Under the pieces are notes generated by a model. It saw only the letters and a list, made by a program, of their open reading frames with translations, had not been told where the DNA came from and searched no databases. A stretch of DNA of 64,000 nucleotides from contig NC_134035.1 in NCBI RefSeq assembly GCF_964204645.1, positions 11,451,951 to 11,515,950 on the forward strand, in the 5' to 3' direction. This document shows, one piece after another, positions 31,245 through 44,000 of this stretch. Numbering within the stretch: the stretch's first letter is position 1; every line of letters starts with the position of its first letter. Position numbers and translations under genes: made by a program. This DNA comes from Tubulanus polymorphus. Taxonomy: Eukaryota; Nemertea; Palaeonemertea; Tubulaniformes; Tubulanidae.

Positions 31245-34200
31245 TCACACGGCGCTCTCTTTCAAGAAGACGACAGTTTGTTCGTTTCCCTCGTGAAGCT
31301 GCAACGCGTCCCAACGTTCGATGTCATCGGTCACTAATTTATTCACAATGGCGGCGCAGTAACACGTGCTCAATACGTTGCTCGTCGATCTGAGCCGATC
31401 CCTGAAATATCAATGAGTAAGCGATAAGTGAAGCCCACACTCGAATCACACTAGTTTTCTATTTCCCTGATATTCTACAGATTATTTATCGATAGTTTTT
31501 TTACAGTGATGATAGTGGCGAGTGAACCAGATGCAAGTAATAATTTGCTGGATGCGAGAACCTGAATTATTTTTTCATGTTTTCATTATTGTCTCACGTC
31601 TTTTTTCATGGCTCGCCGATTGTTCAATATACCATACCCACCCGTTAGCGACACTGATTAATCCATGAACGATACTGAATGAATAGATATTACCATATTT
31701 AGTTTATTTATGAACTACCAAACGATACGGAAATAAGCGATGCCTTGGATGAGATTGTGTCATCGTTGGAATATCACTCACAAGCATTAGGAATCAATAT
31801 TACTGGTTTACCGTTTGGCGTTGCGATTAGCCGCTCAGGAAAATGATCTAAAGATTAGCCTTAGCGGTTTTAGCCGAGCAACGAAAACACTTTCACTTAC
31901 AAAATCCATTCCAATGCAAATAGCATGTTGATGCTATTAGTCGGCAAACCAGTCGAGGTAAGAATCATCAAAATACACACCATACTTGCACTAGGTACGC
32001 CGGGTAGGGCAAACATGGCCAGTGAAACCAACAACCTAGAAGAAAACAGGAAACGTGTATCGCTTGAATAATATAACACCGTAAAGACCGACGCACACGA
32101 CGCAGTGTAACAGAAACATGTTTGCGAGCGTTTCCCTATGTCGTGTGCGTTGACTAAGAAACATGGTTTCGGGGAGCAACGTTTCCAATATAAAATATGC
32201 TTGTTTCAGTATTTGGTCGTTTCTGTGTTTCCCTGCGTCGTCTGCGTTGGGCTTTAGAAATAAACGCGAATGAAATAAACGATATTTTTCTATCATCTGA
32301 TATCAATGATAAACAGTGATATTTCGATGTAAGAGGCACACACGGCCATCCTACCCAATTGTGAACGTGGTCGCCGGATTGAGGCTGATGCCGTTCATCT
32401 GCGCGATGAAAATCGTCGCCGCCGTCACGAATATCGCGCTTCCATTGCGATTAGTTCCGGCGCAGAACGGCACGACGAATCCGTAAACTCTTCGGTCGAC
32501 GCCGTGTTTTTCGCAGGTGCGTATCATTTCCGGCATAACCGCGTACCTGCGTAGAAAAAACAAAATACATGCATCAAAAAACATCTATTCATGGTCTCGA
32601 GGACCCAAGTAATAAATAATTTGATATTCCGACTCGAAAACTATAACCGCGATCCTGCGAGCGTTTTTGACCCATGTCAAATTTGGTCCGAAATTACTAC
32701 TCACAAGGGTGTCTTAATGGGCCTGTGACTGTTCGGCCCTGGCCAATTCGTTGACCATTATCGAATTATTGCAACTGTCTAATTAGGCACGGGCCAATTT
32801 AGACTCTGACCTGATCCGACTTTGCCAATTTGGCCCGGGCCAAATCGTCTCCGTGTGATCGGCTACGAGCCATTTTCTAAATTTTGATTTGATTTTGTTA
32901 GAGCAGTTGTAACGAATACAAGTTTAGCGATAGGATTACTATAATCTGTTTTGAAAATGGCCAAAAATACATAAATTTATGTATTTTGTAAAATTGCAAT
33001 TGAGTGGAAAAATATGACTGCTCTCATAGTTTCTTTTTTAATTGTGGGGTTTTTTATATTCAAACATAAAACAGTCGCTTTCCTTTGGATACCAAAATGG
33101 CTACACTATTCTTATTTCACCAGCGACAAAGACCGGTCTCCGACAACAGGTAAAACGGTTTCAAAATCTTCATACACATTTCGATATTAGAATATACGTA
33201 CGATGAAGTAGTGGCGAATATCGTGATCCACGACTTCAACGAGTTGATAAACATAACGACCGGATTGCTGCGAACTATTAACACGTACATCACTTGCAAG
33301 TAGACCAGCTGATGAAACACGAGCCCGACGACGATAGTCATCGCGAAATAACCGAGCAGTTCAAACGTCACTGATATGTCTGATTCGACTCTGAGCAACG
33401 CGTTGCATATGAGGCTAGCGATACCGATCGGCGAAAACCTAGAATTCAGAATATCAAATAGAATCTACTGATTAGGAGGTAGTTTCGCTACCAGCGAACG
33501 CTTTTTGATAATTGACACACTAATTGACCGATCACCTTTTTAAGGCATACTCGATTAATTAAGAAGCGTTTCTGGCAAATAAGTTGCGACACCTAAATTG
33601 GAAATCGTTGTTAAAGTAATTTCAAATGAATCCATGTTTGTTGGACCCCGTTTTTAAGTGTTTTTAAACTTTAAAGTACGATATCAAGATAGAGTCCAAA
33701 ATCGTTTTATAAAACATATAATATTGAAAGTACATCAGAATCAGCGAAAAGATTCGTCGCTATTTCAACATTTCAAATATAAAAATACCAGAGAAAATAG
33801 CTGAAGAGCTTCAGTATGACTTGCATAACGGCGGTCATCAGGTGAATAATCGGCTGACTGGGCGTTCTCATCGAACCACTGCAAGCGATCCCGAATACAG
33901 TCGAGAAAAACAGAACGCCCAACAAGTTGCTCCCGTCATAAAGCCGTACCTATTAAATGAAGAATATTTACGACTGGTTAAAGGACAACTGAATAGTTCG
34001 AATTTTTCCGAAATATTAAATCTTTGTAAAGCGATACACGTTGGCGTATTAGATTTCACAATTAACTAAAAACAGTCAAATTAGAGGGATTTTAAAGCGG
34101 AATCCGCGACGTGACGCGGATATCGAAAAGATAAGTGTCTCACCTTTCGTATTATTTTAGTGGCGAATTCGGTATCTGTTGAGTTGTATAAAGTTGAATT

Positions 34201-35946
34201 ACCGGTGATGAATAGAGTGGAATTGATAGTTGTTGTTGATGGTAAACTGGTATTTAATACTTTTAACACCGTTTGTTCGCTACGTATCATCGCGTCGACT
34301 GCATTGGCCGGAAAAATGTTCCTGCGGAGAGAGATGACAACCAGAGCGGTCTAAACGTCGTGATAGAAAACAAAATTCGAGACATATTTCAAAAGAGGCA
34401 GAGTAATCGTAATGAGAGAAATACAGTCGCTGATCAATCGTTTTGAAAAAAAAGTTGTGGATCATAATATCGTTTTGAATTTTTACCTTCGAATTTTTTG
34501 AAGGAAACACGATTTAATAAAAACAACAAGTCCGTGACGGCGTTGAGAAATTATATATGAGATTCATTTCAAACGATTGAAGAAGAAAATGGTCGATGTA
34601 AAAATCCTTTTAAAAATTGAATTACGTTGATGTGTAGAGAAATCTGATATACCATTCATACGTATCTTACCTGACTAAATCTGCAAGAACGTCCGATGTC
34701 GTCAGTTTCATCAAATTGACCTCGGTAGATCCGATTTCTCTTATGCCACCAGTGTCTCCTTTCAAGATAGATTTAATATTCTAATCAGCGTCAAAACTTG
34801 AATTCGTGGCCGATGCCGTGTGTAAATTCGACGTCAAGGCCACCGAATGCCAACGGCCACCGTCGCACGTTCGTTTCTACATCGAAGCGCCTTTCATGGG
34901 CCGAATAGTACCGGTTGCTTTCTGGCCTGCTGACGAACATGTAGCATATAAGCAGAAATACTTACCAGGCTTTATTGCGTAAACAATGGCGAAACCGATT
35001 AGGCAGCCGATAACGTTATTAACAAACACGTAGATGAACGTGTACAGTCCCATTTTACCATTCAGTCGTGGATCCAAACTCGAACAACCTGCAACAAGTT
35101 GGGGATCGAACTAGTTATTCTTGGGTCTTACGAGAGGAAACGCGATCGACCGTAGTCCAGCTTATGTCGGCTGCACTTGATTTCCGGCAACTACCGAAAT
35201 TATGATCGCCCACCAGTTGCTTCCCCAACTACGATCACTGGCAACTGAACCCAGTTACGTAGCGGGGGGGTTGGTTTAGGGGTTACGACGAACCTTTCAA
35301 AATCCGAAGCTGGTCTGCTTTTTGAAAAATTAATTTGCAAACGCGCCCTGAACCGACTGTAGATGGCCATTATTTTGAGGATGAATTTCAATAAAGCATC
35401 GGGATTCGTTCGATGAGATAAAAATCCTACCTGAAATGATGCTTGAAATAACCAACGGTACAATCATCATCGTGAGAAGGCGTAGAAAAATAATGCCTGG
35501 CATTTCTGAAAACATGAAAAAAAAAATATATATATATATGTATGTTTTCCATATTTTGGATAATTTTTATTTAGTTCTTTTTCACTTGAAAAAATGCTTT
35601 TTAAAACACTTTACAAGCATTAGTCAACAGAACTGGACTTTTTCAACTTGACGAGTTCGAATTATAATAATCTGATGGAATTGGGAATAGAAAAATTGGC
35701 TCATCGACTAAGTTTTCAAAACTTACCGATCCAGATCAGAACTTCCTCCGACAAGGCTAAGCCCATCAGACTAAACCCGATTATAAATCCGACTGCTACA
35801 CCGGCGATAGCCAGCAAAAGCAGCAGATTTTCCTTCAGCCATTCTTTACATTGAATTTTATCCATTTCGTTGAGGTAGATTGTCTCGTCTGGGTGTCTTG
35901 TGGTTAGGTAATCTTTTTCGTTACCATCGTTCATAGAGGCATTGTG
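31245..35946 (-). CDS. SLC1 (EAAT-like) sodium:dicarboxylate symporter family carrier, divergent
   Basis: Plasma-membrane amino-acid carrier of the glutamate transporter fold. Exons: 35946-35727, 35505-35431, 35088-34966, 34758-34671, 34321-34144, 33949-33789, 33438-33202, 32546-32355, 32035-31901 and 31401-31245 (TGA). All phases agree. With the separate exon at 39546-39596 it encodes 538 aa; from the ATG at 35934 it encodes 517. Family marks are the TM2 motif LRLLTMMIVPLVISS, a glycosylated extracellular loop (NTS and three NST), NLLGVLFFSTVFGIA, WFSPIGI, HGVDRRV, IFIAQMNG, GLPT and DRLRSTSNV. The substrate arginine of DRLR is kept. NMDGT, however, is NRNGS, the HP1 serine string is TSSYAVMP, and the Asp of NVxGD is Thr (NVLST). 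These residues bind sodium or substrate in the archaeal homologue GltPh, so ion coupling may be altered or lost. It ends ESAV, a class I PDZ ligand. Confidence 0.94.
32088..32256. repeat. Foldback element, ACGCA-CGACGCA-GGAAACA family
   Basis: It starts GACGCACACGACGCAGTG and ends TTCCCTGCGTCGTCTGCGTTGG, with AGAAACATG-type inner arms. It lies in an intron of the EAAT-like gene. See also 3443-3609. Confidence 0.7.
32640..32885. repeat. GGCC-AAATT dispersed repeat, copy 2
   Basis: It contains GTCAAATTTGGTCCGAAATT, CACGGGCCAATTTAGACTC and TTGGCCCGGGCCAAATCGTC, in an EAAT-like gene intron. Confidence 0.55.
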
Positions 35947-38900
35947 CTGTTGATATAAAGAAGACCCAGTCAAATGGGCGTTACGTTATATAAATAGCAC
36001 GACTAAAACGAAGACCGCAGACAATATAAGTATGTACGCCTAAAAATGCAATACACTACAAAATTCTGCAACGAGAGCAAACCAAACAGACAAACTAGGG
36101 GAGAAGGTGTAGATTACCAAATTTGGAATGACAAACCTAAACTAAATAATGTAGTCGAATGAAAAACTCTAATCCGTGAACACTGTAGATCGAATCGAGG
36201 TTCCACAATTCAAATTTTTATACGATGTAATTTATTCAAACGAAACCACAACGTTTCGACTGTTGACTGAAATTCTCGTGACATAATTATCATTCACAGT
36301 TGGATGTTTCACATTGTTGAAATAGTTCAGCTTTTTGGTTTTACAATAAAACTCGACCGCCGATCACACAACTATATCTGTACTTCGATTTCCGATTTCA
36401 AAATCGAGCCCCCCTGTTTCGTTCCCGGCAGGTGTGGCGGGTCTGTAAGGGACACTCAATCAAAAAATCAAACGAAATTTACCGTCCAAATAAAAAACAG
36501 GGACAAACCCTATTTTAAGATCAAAAGACCCTCTTAAGGGCAGATTAGCGCAGAAACGGGCGCAAGAACGAACCTTCGTTTCTTCACTCGTTTCTGCGCG
36601 GTAATTTATGTTTCGTCGCGTCGAAGAAACGGACGAAGATAAGAAGCAATATATCGTTTTGTGCATGGCGTATTAGACGGATTTTTTTTTCAGCTTAACT
36701 CAGCCCAAATCAGCCACCATGTATATCAGACGTGTCTTAAAGTCGCTAAATGTCGCTAACACGCGCAAATCAAATTCTTACATAGAACTATGAAAGTAAT
36801 TAATATTACTGATTATGACTGAAATATTACCGAAATATTTATAATACATTAAGCACGCAATCAACATTTTACGTAAAAGCACATTTCGCATTTTAATATT
36901 GTATGTAAGTACCGGTATGTGAAATTAATTAATTCAATCTGTTGCTGCTTCGGTGACAAATTATTAGTATTAATGTAATGATAAATAATATCTTGTGTTT
37001 TATTACAAAATTAAAAATTAACACGTGCAAATCTATGGATATCGCAGCACACGCACGCGCGGGTACAATATTACTGGCTGATCTGCCCACGTGATATCTC
37101 AATTCGGTCGTTAAAAATGGATAGAATAAGTCACAAAGATAGATTAAGTGTAGAGATCCCCTGTCATAAGGCCGAGAGTGACGAATCCTATCGCTTACCA
37201 AATACGATATGAGCTATATTCCGTTCAATTCGTCGGGTTGCAAAAGGTCACCCTGCAGATATCTCCTCGTACTTGGAACTTCTTTTGCAGCCTGCACCCG
37301 AAGTTCGTCCTATACAGAGTTGATCAATTTTTGCTCGTCGTCATTCACGTATTGCGTCATAAAAATGTGCACATATATCGTGTATATGGATTATATTATA
37401 TGGTGAATTACAAAAAGTAATGCGACAATTTTTTCTGCTCTTAAAATAATATTCTGTGCGTTAATTAGTTGTTAACACACTGTGCACACGATTGTTCTAA
37501 TTACTAGGATAATATCTACTTTGGAATTATGTACGGGGGGAGACCGGCATGGTATAATGGGCTATATTCAATTCACCGAAAAAAGTCCATATTATCTCAA
37601 ATAGCGTGGTAAACCGTCCACATAACGATTAATTTAGTTCTACATCGTTTAGGCTAAAAAATTCAATACCTTGTTTCTCATTTCTGCTGAGATTAAAAGT
37701 CAAGAACAAAAAGAGCTGATATTAACAGACACGGCAGTTATACGAATGAATTGATTGCAAATTCTATTGCAGTTTACAAAAGTGACCCAGCCGATTGGGA
37801 GAAACAATCTATAATCTCTTAACCTTACAATTCAGCAAGTTTGTCAAACCAGGCAAGTGTAATCCTGCTGGTCAAACCAACTGCAACCGTTTTTTGTCAA
37901 TAGGTCGCGTATCCACAACAACAATGAATAGCGCTGATGATAAAAATAGTTGACCTCGCGACCAAACACCTGTCATTCATTTAAAAAGAATCTCTACCTT
38001 TCATTCGATCGGATGAAAATAGCCCGACGCCATTGTGCACGTTGCAAATTGAGCACTTTTAGCTCATACTGATTTCTGATATGTCCAAAACAATCATTAT
38101 CGATCCGCAAGGAGAGACAAGAGTCTGGTTTTATTTCCACCAGTGAACGAAATAACGATGCACAAAGATCTAGTTATAGTATGTTAGATAGATTCATCGT
38201 TACTTATATGGATTATGAGCTTACCAAATAGTGTGTATGATAGTCACGGAGTTTGTCTGCGACTGTCTGGATATGGCTATAGTCTTGAATAATCCGTTTG
38301 ACCAACCCCGGGTATTAATTACTATGCACCAACTTGAACTTACACCTCACTAATTAAAGCCACCAGCCGACCATTCATGTTTTATCACAAGAATAAAGTG
38401 ATTTAGAAATAAAAAGTATTACGCATAACCTATAACGCATTATACTACGTGCCAAAGCACCATTTTTCTCCAACGAAGAAACAACGAAACTTTTGGTTGT
38501 AATCGTCCCTTTTCTATGGCCTGACTACCCGCATGTATAAGAAATATGAGTGAACGATAGCTATAGCGAGGTTCTGCTGAACCTGCGCATCATGTCATAA
38601 TATGACATCAGATTTTATGTAGTGTTTAGGCATAAATCGTGTGTAAATTCATTCACTTGCATTTTTGTCTATTCATTGTTTTTCTAAATACCCCGCCCGA
38701 GGGCATACGAGTGCAGTTCTTCCGGTGCTTTCCATCTAGTGCCGTTTATTTGATGAGCAGCCAAAATTATTTGGTAGTTATGAATTGCTAGCGGGATCAA
38801 CGTCGCCATGTTTTTGGCAGGACCGATAACTTAAGTCAAAAGCCAATCAATCCAGCCAGCTAGGACTTGCATTTTCTAAATTGGAAACTGCTCGTGGAAA

Positions 38901-39545
38901 CCAGCGTTTAGTAACTATGTTGATGAAATTGGGCCCGCGTTGTCTCGGTCATAATGACACTCGACTTATCCATTTTTAGGCTTTCAATTGATAATTGAAT
39001 ACATGTTTATCATTATACCCAATCCAAGATATTTTCAAATAGCATTAGAAAAAAAGACGAACAAACCGTCAAGAACTTTTAGATAACACAAACTGAAGTA
39101 AAGCTTATGATATACCCGATCATGAATATATTAATTACTTGAGTCGTAGAGAAGATGTATGAAATGATATATAATTAACATGACATAGGCTTCGTAAAGT
39201 GTCGCATGATAACAATATAAGCCTGCGCGCGTGACGTCGTGTACTCTTAGAAACGAGCAGAAAAGGACAACTAACATCATTCTCGAGACGCCGGAAATTA
39301 TTCAATGATGTTATTGAAAGGTGATAAAAGCCTCGATACGGCAATATATAACGGGTAAACAAATTTAGTAGAGTGGTCGAGAGCGTGCGCGCGGATCCAC
39401 TAAAGGACACAGTTGTCAACTTTTCAATTTCAACGTCTTTTCAAGGACGGTGTTTGGCGTGGATTTCGGGATGTTTACGAAGCTATAATTCTCAATTGTC
39501 GTTTTTCGAAGCCGATTTTGAGATGAGTTGAAATTATCGACTTAC
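35947..39545. other. Probable first intron of the EAAT-like gene
   Basis: No coding exon was found. It holds a single arm of the GTTTCGACT foldback family (36240-36300), a repeat word shared with 54561-54615 (around 36471-36525), and a GC-rich foldback-like patch with GAAACGG/CGTTTC arms (36540-36640, partly shared with 28165-28200). The rest is AT-rich and unique. Confidence 0.5.
36471..36525. repeat. Short dispersed repeat shared with 54561-54615
   Basis: AACGAAATTTACC-CCAAATAA and AACAGGGA-A...CCTATTTTAAGAT occur in the same order at both places with few differences. The class is unknown. Confidence 0.6.
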
Positions 39546-39596
39546 CTGCCAAATCTCTTCGCAATCGTATTCCTTCGATTTGTTGTTTTTAAACAT
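39546..39596 (-). CDS. Candidate first coding exon of the EAAT-like carrier
   Basis: On the minus strand an ATG at 39596 opens a 17-codon frame, MFKNNKSKEYDCEEIWQ, ending in phase 0 at a strong donor (CAG|GTAAGT). The next exon can begin at 35946 after CAACAG, also in phase 0, so the two join in frame across a 3.6-kb intron. A TATA-type box lies about 130 nt upstream. If it is not used, translation would begin at the ATG at 35934. Confidence 0.6.
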
Positions 39597-41069
39597 CCTG
39601 CTGGTCGTGTTATAATTAAGCGAACGGTGTGATGATACCAGGAAGAAAGATCTCCGTTATTGAAGCGATTTTGATACGACCGACTTCCCCGCCAGAGCCG
39701 AGAAGTTTTTTGAAAGTCCTTGTGTTTATATATAAACTTACGTTCAGTGAAGTTTTCAACTGATGGCTAATTAGTTCCCTGAAGAAAACTGTTTTTCTTT
39801 TTTTTCACGAGAATTCTCAGACTGCGCTCGGCTAGCAGTTTCTCGAGATTTTTGCGTGCGTTTAACAAACAATCTTCAAAACTTTATCGCCTTGAACGTC
39901 AGTCCTAAAATTGATGCTATGATGACTGTTTGAAAGAAAGCGATGTGTGTTTTACATATCCTGCACAGTTTGACACAGATCGATATATATATTTCAAAAA
40001 ACTAAGTCAAAACTCTGCATGTTGTCGACCGGCTGCGCACTATACTCGACTGTCCTGTTGGTCGTCTCTCCTCATTCAGATACGGCACGCTGTATCCACG
40101 ATGTCAGCCAGCATCCCACATTCAGTTGACCTCAATCAAAGCGCGTCACAAATAAGGTCACCTCCCCACGAAATTAACAACAATCTGAGTGCGCTGTACA
40201 ATTTCACAACAAAAGACTCAATTATAGAGGAACGTTTACGATCGAGACTTTCCCATAACAGTTCACTCTGAAAGCTTTGGGATTGAGACACATGCGTTGG
40301 CTTTCCGGATATCAAGTCCAGTCGCCGGCCGGATTGCAGTTTCTGGGGGCCGATGTTGAACATTGTACGTGATTTATCGATGAATCATTACCGGTAATGA
40401 GAATGATAAATGGTAATCCAACCTACAAATCCATCTCGTACGGGACTTTTCCACAGGATTTCGGGCGTTATTATTCTTTGGATCGATGGGTTAAACCAGA
40501 AACCTATGATAACATGTTCATACATTTTCGTGACTTAAATTAAACCCACGAATAAGGCCAGATTCCCCCTTTCAAAATATTAACCGTGCGGCGCCAGATT
40601 AAATCACGCTTCAGACGGACAGATTAGTCTAGTAAGTGTACGAATGTGGGATAGATGGAAAAGCCGGTTCTCGTTGAAAATGTCACTTGTTTCACCAGCA
40701 CCACCGATGAAATCGTTTAATAATTTGTTTAGAATTTTGGCTACCACAGGCTGATATTAAAGTGCCCATGTAGTTGAAGATGTTCATAATTCCAGACCCA
40801 TATTTTGTTTTGAATCGACCTTAATATTTTGTCGGTGCTCGACGACACCGCACCGACCACCGATCCGCGGCGTGGGGTAAATATTGGGATTCGAATCTAT
40901 TCGAATCGTTCGAATACGCGGCACTTTCCCGCGCTTTAAAAGCCCGCGAAAAGCTGGATGTATCAATCCGCGTGCGATTCGCTGTGAAGTTCGCCGGAAG
41001 TCAAAACTTTTCCCGGTAGTCATGTGACACGTTGCGACACGCCCACAATATTTACATGACACATTTAAA
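39597..41069. other. Divergent 5' region between the EAAT-like gene and plastin
   Basis: About 1.5 kb between two start codons facing apart. It holds a minus-strand TATA-type box (39725-39732) and, nearer plastin, a CpG-rich patch with an E2F-like TTTCCCGC (40925-40932) next to TTTAAA. The 114-codon frame at 39930-40271 has no recognisable content. Confidence 0.5.
39725..39732 (-). promoter_or_regulatory. TATA-type box upstream of the candidate EAAT-like first exon
   Basis: TATATAAA on the minus strand, placing a start site near 39700 and a 5' UTR of roughly 100 nt before the ATG at 39596. The motif is short and AT-rich, so chance occurrence is possible. Confidence 0.4.
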
Positions 41070-44000
41070 ATGGCGGACATGGAGACGGTAACTTTAAACG
41101 AAGAGGAACTCGAAGAAATAACAACCGCTTTTGATTCGGTAAGTCGCGCCGATGAATGTTCGATAACTAGCAAACTGGAAAATCTGCGATGTAGCTTGTA
41201 TTTAAAATGCAGAGCTGGTCGTTGTCATAAAGCGGATAGGTTTGAATTTGCAGTTTCAACCGGTTAGGTCTTAGTCTGTTTATGGTCCGTTCAGTTCATG
41301 TTCAGTTCATGTCTACGAATAGTGGGGCCAGCAATAAACCAGCAATAAACCAGTGCATAAAAAGGTTTTTACGGCCTACTGTCTGTCACACGATGTATTC
41401 TATGTTATCGGCTGTGCTAGTTCTGTCACACGTACTGTACACTGACATTGATGACAGCTTGTGTGTCAGAAAAGTGGTCATGTCAATGAAAACATACACA
41501 ACACAGATCCCATTTGCTCTGACAATGTTTTGGTCCACATGAATTGCACAATTTATGCCATGAAAAATCTGAAAACAAGCTCGAAACATGAGAATGTTAG
41601 TAATAAATTATTTACGATGAGAATGTAGGTAGCAAACAGGCCTTAATTTTGAGCCCAATTTGACGGGGCCCACAGTTGTTAGGCTTAAATACCTGGACCT
41701 GACCACGCTCAACTGTGTCAAAAATAGGCTAGATAGAATGATCATATTAATTGAGAAAATCGATGCCATTAGTAAAATATCTTATTAGTTTAGGCCTTTA
41801 CTTTGATTCTTCAGTGTACAAAAGAAAAAAGTTATGAGGGCGCAAGGAAAAAATGAAAAACGGAAAAAAAATTTAATGATGAATCAATCATTGATTCACA
41901 CTGATTAGGGCAATAAAGATAAAGGATATCTAATAATTCAGTCAGGGAATTATGATCGGGTTGGAAAAATCAAAGAAATATCCAGGAATTCAGAATTCCA
42001 ACATTACATTAGGCTGAAGCCTAATAGCCTTTAATTTTTCAATTCTTTATCTTAATCACCTAGCGCTGGGTTGAATCCTTTTAAAATGGCCATTGATCGA
42101 ACAATTATCCTCAATTAAACTGTCAATTGTTACGGTTCGTGTGATTTCACTGTCACTGACAATTTGTCTGCGTACAATAGTCCTAGTTAATATAACTAGT
42201 TTAGGCGAAAAGTTCGTCATGTAAAGGCCTAGGCACTTTTTTCATATTTGAATGAAATGCATAATTCTGCCGCCGTGTATCAGATCAAAAGGGATCATTC
42301 ATTTATTACGTACGCATAGAATTTGAATTTTTCGACCCCCCCTCCCCCTCTGTACGCAAAATCGGCCATTTTTTCATATACATTAAGCATTACAGTATGC
42401 AATTGCACTGACCCCTCCCGCCTTCCTTGATGCGTACGTAATAAATGAATGACCCCTAAGTTAGAAACTTTATGTTAGTTGTGTAGAATAATGACTACTA
42501 TTGTCGAGTCCGGATATTATTCATGGTACATCCATCCATAATTGTGTGTGAAATGTGATGATCAATCCAGATTTCTCATTCTCAATCGGTTGAATTTAAT
42601 TGGTCCTAAGTGACTTCAATTCAAGTAATTTGGTTGTACTTAAAGCCTGTATATTTTAGGGTGAACTTATGAAAAAAAGCATTTTGTTGACAAAAATGCA
42701 TAAAATGTCTACGAACCATTTCTAGTACAAATCATCTATTGTTTTATTTGAATGTTTTTGCTCAATTTCTTGTCCCTGCTGTCCCTCTCGTGCAAATAAC
42801 TGTCTTAAATCAAGTTTGCCTAGATAGGATTTTGAGCCAGTGTTTCTCTCAGAGCATTGCTTTCATTCAATATCCCTGTTGTATAATTGTTATCTCGACG
42901 TCTTCGTTCCAGTCAGGATTTTAATCAACTAGAGAAAACCTATCATACATATAACTTTTGCTGAGAGAGCTTTTGAATTTGCTGCTCCTGAACTTTGGAA
43001 TGTTCTGCCTAGTCATAGGCCTATTAGATCTAGTGCTACAGTCGAAACTTTCAAATCAAACATGGAAACATATCTTTTTAAACGAACCTATTTGTCTTAT
43101 TTTTGTTTTAACGAATCGACAATTTTAGTAATCTCAATGCTTTGCATATCACCGGGGATTGTACTTTTAATTTTTTGATTTTTCTTATCTTATGCAAAGT
43201 GCAAAGATTACTGATGTAGATAATGCGCTATATCAAGAAAATGATAATTATTATTGTTATATTATCATTATTCAAACTCAACTTTTCTCTTCTATCCTTA
43301 TCCTCTCTCTGATATTGCTAGTTGATTATTTTAAGTATCATTCACCTGTCGGGAATGTATATTGTATTTATAGGTCTATATATGCGCTAAGAAGCGAGTA
43401 CTTCAATGAGTGGTCTGGCGTGTACTAGTTGTCATGGCTACGGCATCTTGCTTTCGCCCAATTCAATTACATTTCATCATTCCCTTGAAAAAGGAAGTCG
43501 GGCGGTAATGAAAAAAAATACAGATTAACAAATTAGAACACGCCAACCAATCAGGTCCTTACGGCGTGTTCCTACATTATACAATGTCAACCGTTGAGGT
43601 CGTTTTATAGTGTTACTTACTGCACTGTAAATGAGAAGTGTCACTGATGATTTTAACTGATGATTGGCTCTTAGGCCCAGAACACGTTTTTAGGTTGATT
43701 TTGTCATGGTGGTGGGGGGGACTTATTCGCTCTATATGGCTTGCAATTGTTGATGGATTTCCCTGAAAACATGGTGTGATGGTTGAGGCAGTGAGATGTC
43801 TCCATCTCTATCAAAAACATCCTCACTCTGCAGGGACTCGAACCTGATGGCATCACTACACTCAGCCACGGCACGAACCCCTGCATCAGTAGACCGGGTG
43901 CGCAGGTACATGCGCAGCTTTCCGAACGAAAACTGGCGGCACCAATCAGATTGCTCGTTGTATAATCGTTGAGGCAAATTTCAAGGAAGAACTATAAATG

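Noticed and set aside
39930-40271. 114-codon plus-strand ATG frame between the EAAT-like gene and plastin
   Set aside because: No recognisable domain, odd composition and no splice partner; more likely chance in a GC-richer stretch.
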